Below are positions 16,655 through 26,019 of a stretch of DNA of 64,000 bases, one piece after another. The DNA is from Actinoallomurus oryzae. Its GTDB lineage: Bacteria > Actinomycetota > Actinomycetes > Streptosporangiales > Streptosporangiaceae. The notes under the pieces are model-generated. The model did no database searches, was not told the origin of the DNA, and saw nothing but the letters and a program-made list of their open reading frames with translations. How positions within the stretch are numbered: the stretch's first letter is position 1; every line of letters begins with the position of its first letter. The position numbers and the translations under genes were made by a program. The stretch covers positions 3,024 to 67,023 of the forward strand of contig NZ_BAABHF010000064.1 in assembly GCF_039541955.1 (NCBI RefSeq), read 5' to 3'.

Positions 16655-17671
16655 GTGGACTTTCTCCTCTCGGCGGCCTTCGTGATCTGCTGGAGTTCGG
16701 GGTTCATCGGAGCCCGGCTCGGCGCCGGCAGCGCGTCCGCCGTCACCATCCTGATGTGGCGGTTCCTGCCGTTGGCCGTGGTTCTGATCGGCATCGCCCT
16801 CGTCCGGACGTGGTGGCGGGGCCTCGTGGTCCGGGACGTCGTCCGGCAGGTCCTGATCGGCGTCCTCTCGCAGAGCGGCTATCTGCTCACCGTCTATTAC
16901 GCGATCCAACTCGGCGTCTCCAGCGGCACCACCGCCCTGATCGACGGCGTCCAGCCCCTCGTCGCCGGAGCGCTCGCCGGACCGCTCCTGCGGCAGTACG
17001 TCTCGCGTCGGCAGTGGCTCGGCCTGTGCCTGGGGCTGGGCGGCGTCATCGTCGTCACCCGGGCCGACGCCGCGGCTGCCGCGGGTGTGGCCTGGTGGGC
17101 CTATCTCATCCCGTTCCTCGGCATGCTCTCGCTGGTGGCGGCGACGTTCCTCGACAGCCGCTCCCACGCGCGGGTCGAGCCCGTGGTGGCGATGACCGCG
17201 CACTGCGTCACCAGCGCCGTCGTCTTCACGGCGCTCGCCATGAGCGCCGGAGTGGCGAAGCCGCCGGCCGAACTCCCGTTCTGGATCGCGATCACGTGGC
17301 TCGTGGTCCTGTCCACATTCGGTGGCTACGGGCTGTACTGGGTCATCCTGCGGCGGTCCGGGGTCACCAAGGTGAACACGCTGATGTTCCTCATGGCTCC
17401 CGTCACGGCGGTCTGGGGCGCTCTCATGTTCGGTGAGCCGTTCGGCTCACAGACCGCCCTCGGCCTGGTCGTCGGTCTCGCGGCGGTCGTCATCGTCCGG
17501 TCGGGGTCCGGGGAGCCGGAGAACGGCCCTAGCCCAGGATCGCCCACCCGTACCCGGGCACCTGCGCGGGATCGTCCGGCTCCTTCTCCTCGGCGGAGTC
17601 CAGGACGCGCAGGCCGTCGAGCGGAAGCGGGAAGCGGTACGGGTCCGCGCCGGTGTTCAGCAGGACGGTGA
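16655..17671 (+). CDS. EamA/DMT superfamily transporter
   Basis: A ten-helix drug/metabolite transporter with two EamA repeats. The frame is 338 residues, but family similarity ends near residue 290 (LGLVVGLAAVVIVRSGSG). The last 50 or so residues are Pro/Arg/Ser-rich and are read antisense through the 3' end of the convergent GH13 gene (143-bp overlap), so the tail looks like read-through rather than evolved protein. GTG 16655 follows GAAGGG (16643-16648). Expression is presumably repressed by the divergent TetR through the tandem operators; the substrate is unknown. Confidence 0.88.
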   Translation: MDFLLSAAFVICWSSGFIGARLGAGSASAVTILMWRFLPLAVVLIGIALVRTWWRGLVVRDVVRQVLIGVLSQSGYLLTVYYAIQLGVSSGTTALIDGVQPLVAGALAGPLLRQYVSRRQWLGLCLGLGGVIVVTRADAAAAAGVAWWAYLIPFLGMLSLVAATFLDSRSHARVEPVVAMTAHCVTSAVVFTALAMSAGVAKPPAELPFWIAITWLVVLSTFGGYGLYWVILRRSGVTKVNTLMFLMAPVTAVWGALMFGEPFGSQTALGLVVGLAAVVIVRSGSGEPENGPSPGSPTRTRAPARDRPAPSPRRSPGRAGRRAEAGSGTGPRRCSAGR

Positions 17672-18809
17672 TGCCCGGGCCGCCCTCGACGGGACGGCTG
17701 CGCAACGCGGCCGCCTCGCTCGTGAGGTGCTCGACGCTCGTGCGCGCCCGTACCAGCCAGGGATGGCGCCGGCGCAGGCCGATGAGCCGTTGGTGCAGCC
17801 GGTAGACCGGCCGGCCCCAGGGAGCGAGCCCGGCCGGCGAGCCGGGGAAGGCGGGGCGCACGGCGTCGTCGCCGCCCGGCCGGTCCTCCTTCAGGCCGCG
17901 AAAGGCCTGCTCGTCGCCGTAGTAGACGGCCGGCACGCCGGCGACGGTGAACAGCACGACGAGCGCGTGCTCCAGGTGGCGGGGCTCCTCCAGGCGGGTC
18001 GCGATCCGCGTCACGTCGTGGTTGCCGACGAACGTCGAGGGCGTGAACGCCTCGGTGAACCGGTCGTGGCGGTCCAGAGCCCAGGCCAGCTCGAACAGGT
18101 TGCGGTCGTTCAGCGAGCTCCAGATCGCCTTCCACAGCTCGTACTGGGTGACCGAGTCCAGCCCGGACCCCGCGACGTAGGCCGCGTAGTCGCCGTGGAT
18201 CATCTCGCCGGTGAACCACGCGTCCGGGTGCGCCGCCCGGACCTGCGGGAGGACCGCCCGCCAGAATTCCGGCGGCACGGCGTAGGCCGCGTCGAGACGC
18301 CAGCCGTCCGCGCCGCGGTCGAGCCAGTGCCGCATGACCTTCGCGACGTACTCGGCGACGGCCGGTTCGCCGTGGTTGAGGGCGACGAGCGAACGGTGGC
18401 CCTCGAAGCAGTCGTAGTCGTCCCCGCGCGGGCGGAACCAGCGGGCGTCCGGTGAGTCCGGGCCGTCCCGCAGCGCCGCGGCGAACCGCGGGAATCCGCG
18501 GCCGACGTGGTTGAACACGCCGTCGAGCAGGATGCGCACCCCGCGGCGGCGGGCGGCCGTGACGAGGCGGTCGAAGTCGGCGTCGTCCCCGAGCCGCGGG
18601 TCCAGGCGCAGGTGGTCGACGGTGTCATAGCCGTGAGTCTCCGAAGCGAAGACCGGGCCCAGTGCCACGCCGTTGCAGCCCAGCTCGACGGCGTAGTCCA
18701 GCCAGGGCTCCAGCCGGCCCAGGCGGTGTCCGGGCCCGGCCTCCAGCGCGCCGGTGAAGCCGAGCGGGTAGACGTGCCACCAGATCGTGTGGTCGATCCA
18801 CGAGGTCAT
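17529..18809 (-). CDS. GH13 alpha-amylase-family glycosidase
   Basis: A 426-residue cytosolic (no signal peptide) alpha-amylase-family enzyme. Region I is DGVFNHVG (96-103), region II GWRLDAAYA with nucleophile D173, region III FTGEMIHG with acid/base E202, and region IV FVGNHD with D265. All three catalytic acids are present. The short length and absence of extra domains suggest intracellular breakdown of malto-oligosaccharides or trehalose-type sugars. It is divergent from a TetR gene, with two tandem TGAG-N5-CTCA sites just upstream of ATG 18809. The 3' end is overlapped by the exporter's C-terminal extension. Confidence 0.9.
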   Translation of the reverse strand: MTSWIDHTIWWHVYPLGFTGALEAGPGHRLGRLEPWLDYAVELGCNGVALGPVFASETHGYDTVDHLRLDPRLGDDADFDRLVTAARRRGVRILLDGVFNHVGRGFPRFAAALRDGPDSPDARWFRPRGDDYDCFEGHRSLVALNHGEPAVAEYVAKVMRHWLDRGADGWRLDAAYAVPPEFWRAVLPQVRAAHPDAWFTGEMIHGDYAAYVAGSGLDSVTQYELWKAIWSSLNDRNLFELAWALDRHDRFTEAFTPSTFVGNHDVTRIATRLEEPRHLEHALVVLFTVAGVPAVYYGDEQAFRGLKEDRPGGDDAVRPAFPGSPAGLAPWGRPVYRLHQRLIGLRRRHPWLVRARTSVEHLTSEAAALRSRPVEGGPGITVLLNTGADPYRFPLPLDGLRVLDSAEEKEPDDPAQVPGYGWAILG

Positions 18810-18820
18810 CGAGGTCCTTT

Positions 18821-18856
18821 TGAGGGAGACTCAGTAGTACTGTTGAGGGTAGCTCA
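18821..18856. promoter_or_regulatory. Tandem operators TGAG-N5-CTCA between GH13 gene and tetR
   Basis: Two 17-bp direct repeats, TTGAGGGAGACTCAGTA (18820-18836) and TTGAGGGTAGCTCAGTA (18843-18859), match at 14 of 17 positions. Each contains a perfect TGAG-N5-CTCA palindrome (18821-18833 and 18844-18856), 23 bp apart. They fill the gap between the two divergent start codons, so the TetR encoded at 18872 is the likely ligand-responsive binder. Confidence 0.65.
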
Positions 18857-18871
18857 GTAAGGGGGGACCTC

Positions 18872-19465
18872 GTGCGCAAGGACCGGCGTCCCCGGCGGCG
18901 TCTCGATGTCGAGACCCGGCGCGCCGACATCCTGCGCGCCGCGGCGAGCGCGTTCGCCGCGGAGCCGTACGACAAGGTCTCCGTCGCCCGGGTGGCGGCC
19001 GCCGCCGACGCCTCCGAGGCGCTCGTCCACCGCTACTTCGGCAGCAAGAGCGGCCTCTACCGCGACGTCGTGCGCGCCGCGATCGAGGAGTTGCTGCGGC
19101 GGCAGCGCGTCGCCGACGACCCCGCGGCGGCGCCGTACGACCGGCTGGCCGCGGCCGTGCGCGTCTACCTCGACTTCGTTGGCGAGGCGCCGGCCGGCTG
19201 GGCCGCGCCCCTGAGGTCGCCGGCCGGCGACGTGCCTGAGGCGGCCGAGCTGCGCAGGCGGAACCGCGACCGATACCTGGCGTTGCTGCGCGACCTGCTC
19301 GCGCTGCCGGCCGACCCGGCGCTCGACCACGCGCTCCACGGTTATCTGGGCTTTCTCGACGCCGCCTGCCTCAGCTGGGTCGAGCGCGGCTGCCGGCAGG
19401 CCGAACGCGAACCCCTCGTCGCCCAGGTGGTCGGTGCGCTACGGGGCGCGCTCGGTCAGTCGTAG
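18872..19465 (+). CDS. TetR family transcriptional regulator
   Basis: A 197-residue regulator with a basic N-terminus (RKDRRPRRRLDVETRR), a helix-turn-helix at about 20-62 ending ALVHRYFGSKSGLYRDVV, and a C-terminal ligand domain with a conserved tryptophan-rich end (ACLSWVERG). GTG 18872 follows GGGGGGA (18861-18867). It is divergent from the GH13 gene with tandem operators in the gap, so it probably controls that gene and itself. The 3' end overlaps the convergent MarR gene by 10 bp. The inducer is unknown. Confidence 0.88.
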   Translation: MRKDRRPRRRLDVETRRADILRAAASAFAAEPYDKVSVARVAAAADASEALVHRYFGSKSGLYRDVVRAAIEELLRRQRVADDPAAAPYDRLAAAVRVYLDFVGEAPAGWAAPLRSPAGDVPEAAELRRRNRDRYLALLRDLLALPADPALDHALHGYLGFLDAACLSWVERGCRQAEREPLVAQVVGALRGALGQS

Positions 19466-19920
19466 GGGGACTCCGCGAGCGCCTCCAGGGCGCCCAGCGC
19501 CTCCACGAGCGCCTCGCGCTGTTCGGACGTCAGCGTGGCGATCTGCCGGACGAGGAAGGCCGAGCGTTCGCCGCGCAGCTGTTCGAGCTGCCGGCGGCCC
19601 TGCGCCGTGATCGCCAGCAGGGTGGCGCGCCGGTCCTCGCTGTCGGGCATGCGGCGCAGCAGCCCCTGCTGTTCGAGCGAGCCGACCAGCCGGCTCTGCG
19701 TCGGCGCGGTGACGCCCTCGTGCGCGGCCAGGTCGCCCAGGCGCACGGGGCCGAGCGCCTCGACGCTCGCCAGCGTGGACGCCTGGCTCGAGGAGAGGAC
19801 CTGCGGGCCGTGCTGGCGCACACGGCGGTTGAGCCGGCCGAGGGTCATCCGCAGCCGCGCCGCGAGCTCGACATTCGTCAGGTCTTCCGCATCGGGTGCC
19901 TGGTCGGTCACGCCCGTCAT
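19456..19920 (-). CDS. MarR family transcriptional regulator
   Basis: A 154-residue winged-helix regulator. The DNA-binding part is LGDLAAHEGVTAPTQSRLVGSLEQQGLLRRMPDSEDRR, in which the wing D-x-R-D/R-R is typical of MarR proteins. N- and C-terminal helices form the dimer interface. AAGGA lies only 3 bases before ATG 19920, and an adjacent ATG at 19923 is equally possible. No target gene is obvious: the upstream neighbour is the MBL-fold gene 158 bp away on the same strand, and the spacer shows no clear palindrome. Confidence 0.87.
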   Translation of the reverse strand: MTGVTDQAPDAEDLTNVELAARLRMTLGRLNRRVRQHGPQVLSSSQASTLASVEALGPVRLGDLAAHEGVTAPTQSRLVGSLEQQGLLRRMPDSEDRRATLLAITAQGRRQLEQLRGERSAFLVRQIATLTSEQREALVEALGALEALAESPYD

Positions 19921-20077
19921 CATTCCTTACCCGCCGCCTCACGATCACGCGTCCCGGGCGTACTGAGCATGCCCATTCCCCCATCTTGGTGCATGGACAC
20001 CTGGCTCGCAGCAGTACGGCCCGGCGATCCGTGGAAGGAGCGTTCCGAACGGCCGGACGGCGCCGTCCGGCCGGCTC

Positions 20078-20728
20078 TCACCAGCCGCGCTCGCGCCACT
20101 CGGCGAGGTGCGGGCGCTCCCGCCCGAGGGTCGTGTCCTTGCCGTGCCCGGGGTAGATCCACGTCTCGTCCGGCAGCACGCCGAACACGCGCTCCTCCAG
20201 GTCTTCCATGAGCCGGTGGAAGAGCTTCGCGTCGCCCCAGGTGTTGCCCGGGCCGCCGGGGAACAGGCTGTCGCCGGTGAACAGGTGGGGCGTCTCGCCG
20301 TCGTAGCGCAGCGCGATCGAGCCGGGCGTGTGCCCGCGCAGGTGGATGACCGACAGCGTGGCCTGCCCCACCCGTACGGTGCCGCCGTGCTCGACCGGCT
20401 CGGTGACCGGCAGCGGCAGGGCCTCGGCGTCGTCGGGGTGGGCGACCAGCCGCGCGTGGGTCGCGTCGATCACGGCGGTCAGGGCGTTCCAGTGGTCCTG
20501 GTGGCGGTGCGTGGTGACGACGCGGGAGAGCGGCCCGTCGCCGATGATCTCGAACAACCGGTCGGGCTCGGCCGCGGCGTCGATGAGGACCTGTTCGCCC
20601 GTCGCCGTGCAGCGCAGCAGATAGGCGTTGTTCTCGTACGGTCCGACGGCCAGCTTGGTGATCGTCAAGGCGGGGAGCTCTCGTACGTCGGGGGCGCCAC
20701 CGACCTCGACGTCGCCTGTGTAGGTCAC
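20078..20728 (-). CDS. MBL-fold metallo-hydrolase (glyoxalase II-like)
   Basis: A 216-residue metallo-beta-lactamase-fold hydrolase with a complete metal site: H74-x-H76-x-D78-H79 (HRHQDH), H133 in RGHTPGS, D153 in TGDSLF and H195 in YPGHGK. This arrangement matches hydroxyacylglutathione-hydrolase-like thiolesterases; actinobacteria lack glutathione, so a mycothiol ester or other thioester may be the substrate. GTG 20728 is supported by GGAGGA 5 bases upstream. It is divergent from another MBL-fold gene at 20831. Confidence 0.88.
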   Translation of the reverse strand: MTYTGDVEVGGAPDVRELPALTITKLAVGPYENNAYLLRCTATGEQVLIDAAAEPDRLFEIIGDGPLSRVVTTHRHQDHWNALTAVIDATHARLVAHPDDAEALPLPVTEPVEHGGTVRVGQATLSVIHLRGHTPGSIALRYDGETPHLFTGDSLFPGGPGNTWGDAKLFHRLMEDLEERVFGVLPDETWIYPGHGKDTTLGRERPHLAEWRERGW

Positions 20729-20830
20729 GCTGTCCTCCGATCGGGCACGGCTTTCCGGGACCTTCCATCCTGTCACGGCGAGGTTCCCCGAGACCTGCGT
20801 CGCTCGGACGTCCGCGGTTACGCTGCCCGT

Positions 20831-21649
20831 ATGCGAGACGATCTGCCCATCTGCCGCACCTGTGGGGCCCAGTACGGCGCGCCGCGCGCCGACTGCCCGA
20901 TCTGCGAGGACGAACGTCAGTACGTCGGCTGGGACGGCCAGCAGTGGACGACCCTCGCCGAGCTGCGCGAGGCCGGGCACCGGGGGAGGATCGAGGAGGA
21001 GGGGCCGGGGATCGTCGGTGTCGGCGCCGCGCCGCCGACCGCGATCGGTCAGCGTGCCCTGCTGGTCCGCACGCCGTCGGGCAACGTCCTGTGGGACATG
21101 ATCACCTACATCGACGACGACATGGTCGCCCGGGTGCGCGAGCTGGGCGGTATCTCGGCCATCGCGATCAGCCATCCCCACTTCTACGGCTCGATGATCG
21201 AGTGGGCGCACGCCTTCGACGCGCCGGTCTACATCCACGAGGCCGACCGCGAGTGGGTGGCCCGGCCCGACGACTCGGTGGTCTTCTGGCCGGGGGAGAC
21301 GCACTCACTCGGCGACGGGCTCACGCTGGTCAACGCCGGGGTGCACTTCGCGGGCGGCCAGGTGCTGCACTGGCGCGACGGCGAGGAGGGACGCGGCGCG
21401 CTGATGTCCGGCGACATCCTCACCGTCGTCCAGGACCGGCGCTACGTCAGCTTCATGTACAGCTACCCCAACCACATTCCCGAGCGCCCCCGCGTCATCC
21501 GGCGCGCGCTGCGGCTGCTGGAGCCCTACCCCTTCGAGCGGGTGTACGGCGCGTGGTGGCGGCGGATCGTCCACGCCGACGGCGTCGAGGCCGTACGCCG
21601 GTCGGCGGAGCGCTACCTGGAGCACGCGCTCGACGACGGCCCCGAGTAG
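20831..21649 (+). CDS. MBL-fold protein with N-terminal zinc ribbon and incomplete metal site
   Basis: A 272-residue protein. Residues 8-25 form a rubredoxin-like zinc ribbon (CRTC and CPIC pairs: C8, C11, C22, C25). The rest is an MBL fold whose first metal motif reads SHPHFYG in place of H-x-H-x-D-H, so the Asp-His pair is missing. A later HSLGDG and SGDILTVVQD match the remaining MBL positions. It may bind one metal or act on a different substrate. ATG 20831 sits 102 bp from the divergent MBL gene. Family level only. Confidence 0.8.
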   Translation: MRDDLPICRTCGAQYGAPRADCPICEDERQYVGWDGQQWTTLAELREAGHRGRIEEEGPGIVGVGAAPPTAIGQRALLVRTPSGNVLWDMITYIDDDMVARVRELGGISAIAISHPHFYGSMIEWAHAFDAPVYIHEADREWVARPDDSVVFWPGETHSLGDGLTLVNAGVHFAGGQVLHWRDGEEGRGALMSGDILTVVQDRRYVSFMYSYPNHIPERPRVIRRALRLLEPYPFERVYGAWWRRIVHADGVEAVRRSAERYLEHALDDGPE

Positions 21650-21673
21650 GTGTGTTCCGGTGGCGACCTTCAT

Positions 21674-21689
21674 TCGAACACGTGTACGG
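21674..21689 (+). promoter_or_regulatory. LexA-box-like site upstream of uvrA
   Basis: TCGAACACGTGTACGG matches the SOS consensus TCGAAC-N4-GTTCGA perfectly in the left half, with two differences in the right half. It is 115 bp upstream of the uvrA GTG and about 60 bp upstream of a TAGCCT -10-like element (21750-21755), the same hexamer found at recN. uvrA is a known SOS gene, so weaker LexA control is plausible. Confidence 0.65.
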
Positions 21690-21803
21690 TTCAGCTGCGA
21701 CGAGCGGGGTGGATGAGGTCGTCTGGAAGAAACCGTCGCACCCACTCGTTAGCCTGAAGCTGACCTGTCTCGACCAGGCTCTCAAGGGGATTGCGAATAC
21801 GCC

Positions 21804-24641
<2,838 letters not shown>

Positions 24642-24675
24642 CCGGAGTCGTCGCCTGGTGCTCATGGTGCTGGTG

Positions 24676-24698
24676 GTGCGAGAGGGAAACTTTCGCAC
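24676..24698 (+). terminator. Weak hairpin after uvrA
   Basis: GTGCGA (24676-24681) pairs with TCGCAC (24693-24698) around an A/G-rich loop, about 35 bp after the uvrA stop. It is short and lacks a U-tract, so it is only a possible terminator. Confidence 0.3.
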
Positions 24699-24767
24699 TG
24701 CCGTTGAACCGAACCGCCGATTCCTCCGTGCAAAGGGGGAACGTCCCCAAAGCCAAGGAGGAGTCTC

Positions 24768-25226
24768 ATGCCGTTCGATCCGTCCACGCCCGGACCGGAG
24801 TCCACCCGCCGGGGGATGCTGGTGGGAGTCGGTCTCGTCGGCCTCGCCGGCACACTGACCGCCTGCGGAGGCTCGAAGGACGACTCGTCGGCCGACGCCT
24901 CCCAGGGCAGCGGGAGCCAGAGCGGCGGGGGCCAGAGCGGTGGCAGCCTGGGCAAGACCTCCGACATCCCGGTCGGCGGCGGCAAGATCTTCAAAGACGA
25001 GAAGGTCGTGGTGACCCAGCCCAAGCAGGGCGAGTTCAAGGCCTTCAGCGCCATCTGCACCCACCGCGGCTGCTCCGTGGGCTCCGTCTCGGGCGGACAG
25101 ATCCACTGCCCGTGCCACGGCAGCGCCTTCAACGTGACCGACGGCTCCGTCGCCAACGGTCCTGCCGACAAGCCCCTTCCGTCCAAGAACGTCACCGTCC
25201 AGAACGGCGAGCTGAAGCTCGCCTGA
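24768..25226 (+). CDS. Rieske [2Fe-2S] lipoprotein
   Basis: A 152-residue exported electron-transfer protein. The signal (STRRGMLVGVGLVGLAGTLTAC) combines a twin-arginine-type R14-R15 with a lipobox LTAC (C33 lipidated). A Gly/Ser/Gln-rich linker (to about 62) leads to the Rieske domain with C97-T-H99-R-G-C102 and C114-P-C116-H117-G-S, the full cluster ligand set. AAGGAGGAG precedes ATG 24768. Tat export fits a cofactor-loaded protein. It has no cytochrome bc partner nearby, so the electron partner is unknown. Confidence 0.9.
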   Translation: MPFDPSTPGPESTRRGMLVGVGLVGLAGTLTACGGSKDDSSADASQGSGSQSGGGQSGGSLGKTSDIPVGGGKIFKDEKVVVTQPKQGEFKAFSAICTHRGCSVGSVSGGQIHCPCHGSAFNVTDGSVANGPADKPLPSKNVTVQNGELKLA

Positions 25227-25377
25227 CCCACGCCACGTCGGACGGCCAAGGCCCGTCCCACCCGGGCGCCGAGCCGCACGGCCCGGCGCCCGGTCGCGCG
25301 TCCTGAGCTGCGGCCTGCGCTCATGCCTGCGAGGTGCGGGCGGAGGTCTGTCGGTGGTGGCTGGCATGCTTCGCGGC

Positions 25378-25923
25378 ATGACCGACGTACCCGAGGAGAA
25401 CCACGCGCGTCCGCTGAGCGGTGATCCGCGCGTCCCGCCGCCGCCCACGGCCGGGGAGCGAGAGACGCTCACCGCGTTCCTCGACTGGCACCGCCGGACG
25501 TTCGCGCTCAAGTGCGCCGGTGTCCCGGCGATGCGCCTGTCGGACCGAGGCGTGCCGCCGTCCGGGCTCAGCCTGCACGGGCTGCTCCGGCACCTGGCCG
25601 CGGTCGAGCGGTGGTGGTTCGCCATCCAGTTCGCCGGCGAGGACCTGCCGATGCTCTACTACTCCGACGACGATCCCGACCAGGACTTCGACTCTCTCGA
25701 CGGCGACGCCGGGGAGGCGTTCGCCCTCTGGGAGGCCGAGTGCCGAAGGTCACGCGCGATCGTCGACCGGGCCGCCTCGCTCGACGTGACCGGTGTACGG
25801 CAGCGGACCGGAGAGCCGTTCTCGCTCCGCTGGCTCCTCGTCGACATGATCGCGGAGTACGCCCGGCACAACGGCCACGCCGACCTCCTGCGTGAACGCG
25901 CCGACGGTGTCACGGGATACTGA
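25378..25923 (+). CDS. DinB-like (DUF664) metal-dependent protein
   Basis: A 181-residue protein of the DinB/YfiT four-helix bundle class. The metal-ligand histidines appear as LHGLLRHLAAVERWWF (about 61-76) and IAEYARHNGHADLLRE (about 158-173). In actinobacteria this group includes mycothiol-dependent S-transferases, so a thiol-transfer or detoxification role is possible but unproven. ATG 25378 is preferred to the in-frame ATG at 25354, which has no better ribosome site. The gene stands alone between the Rieske gene and uvrC. Confidence 0.82.
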   Translation: MTDVPEENHARPLSGDPRVPPPPTAGERETLTAFLDWHRRTFALKCAGVPAMRLSDRGVPPSGLSLHGLLRHLAAVERWWFAIQFAGEDLPMLYYSDDDPDQDFDSLDGDAGEAFALWEAECRRSRAIVDRAASLDVTGVRQRTGEPFSLRWLLVDMIAEYARHNGHADLLRERADGVTGY

Positions 25924-26019
25924 GATGACGACGATCACCGTGGCGGAGGGCCGTACGGGCCGGCACCGGAGCGGCCGACGCGGCCTCCGTCGTCCCCGCG
26001 CGGCACTAGGCTGACGGAC

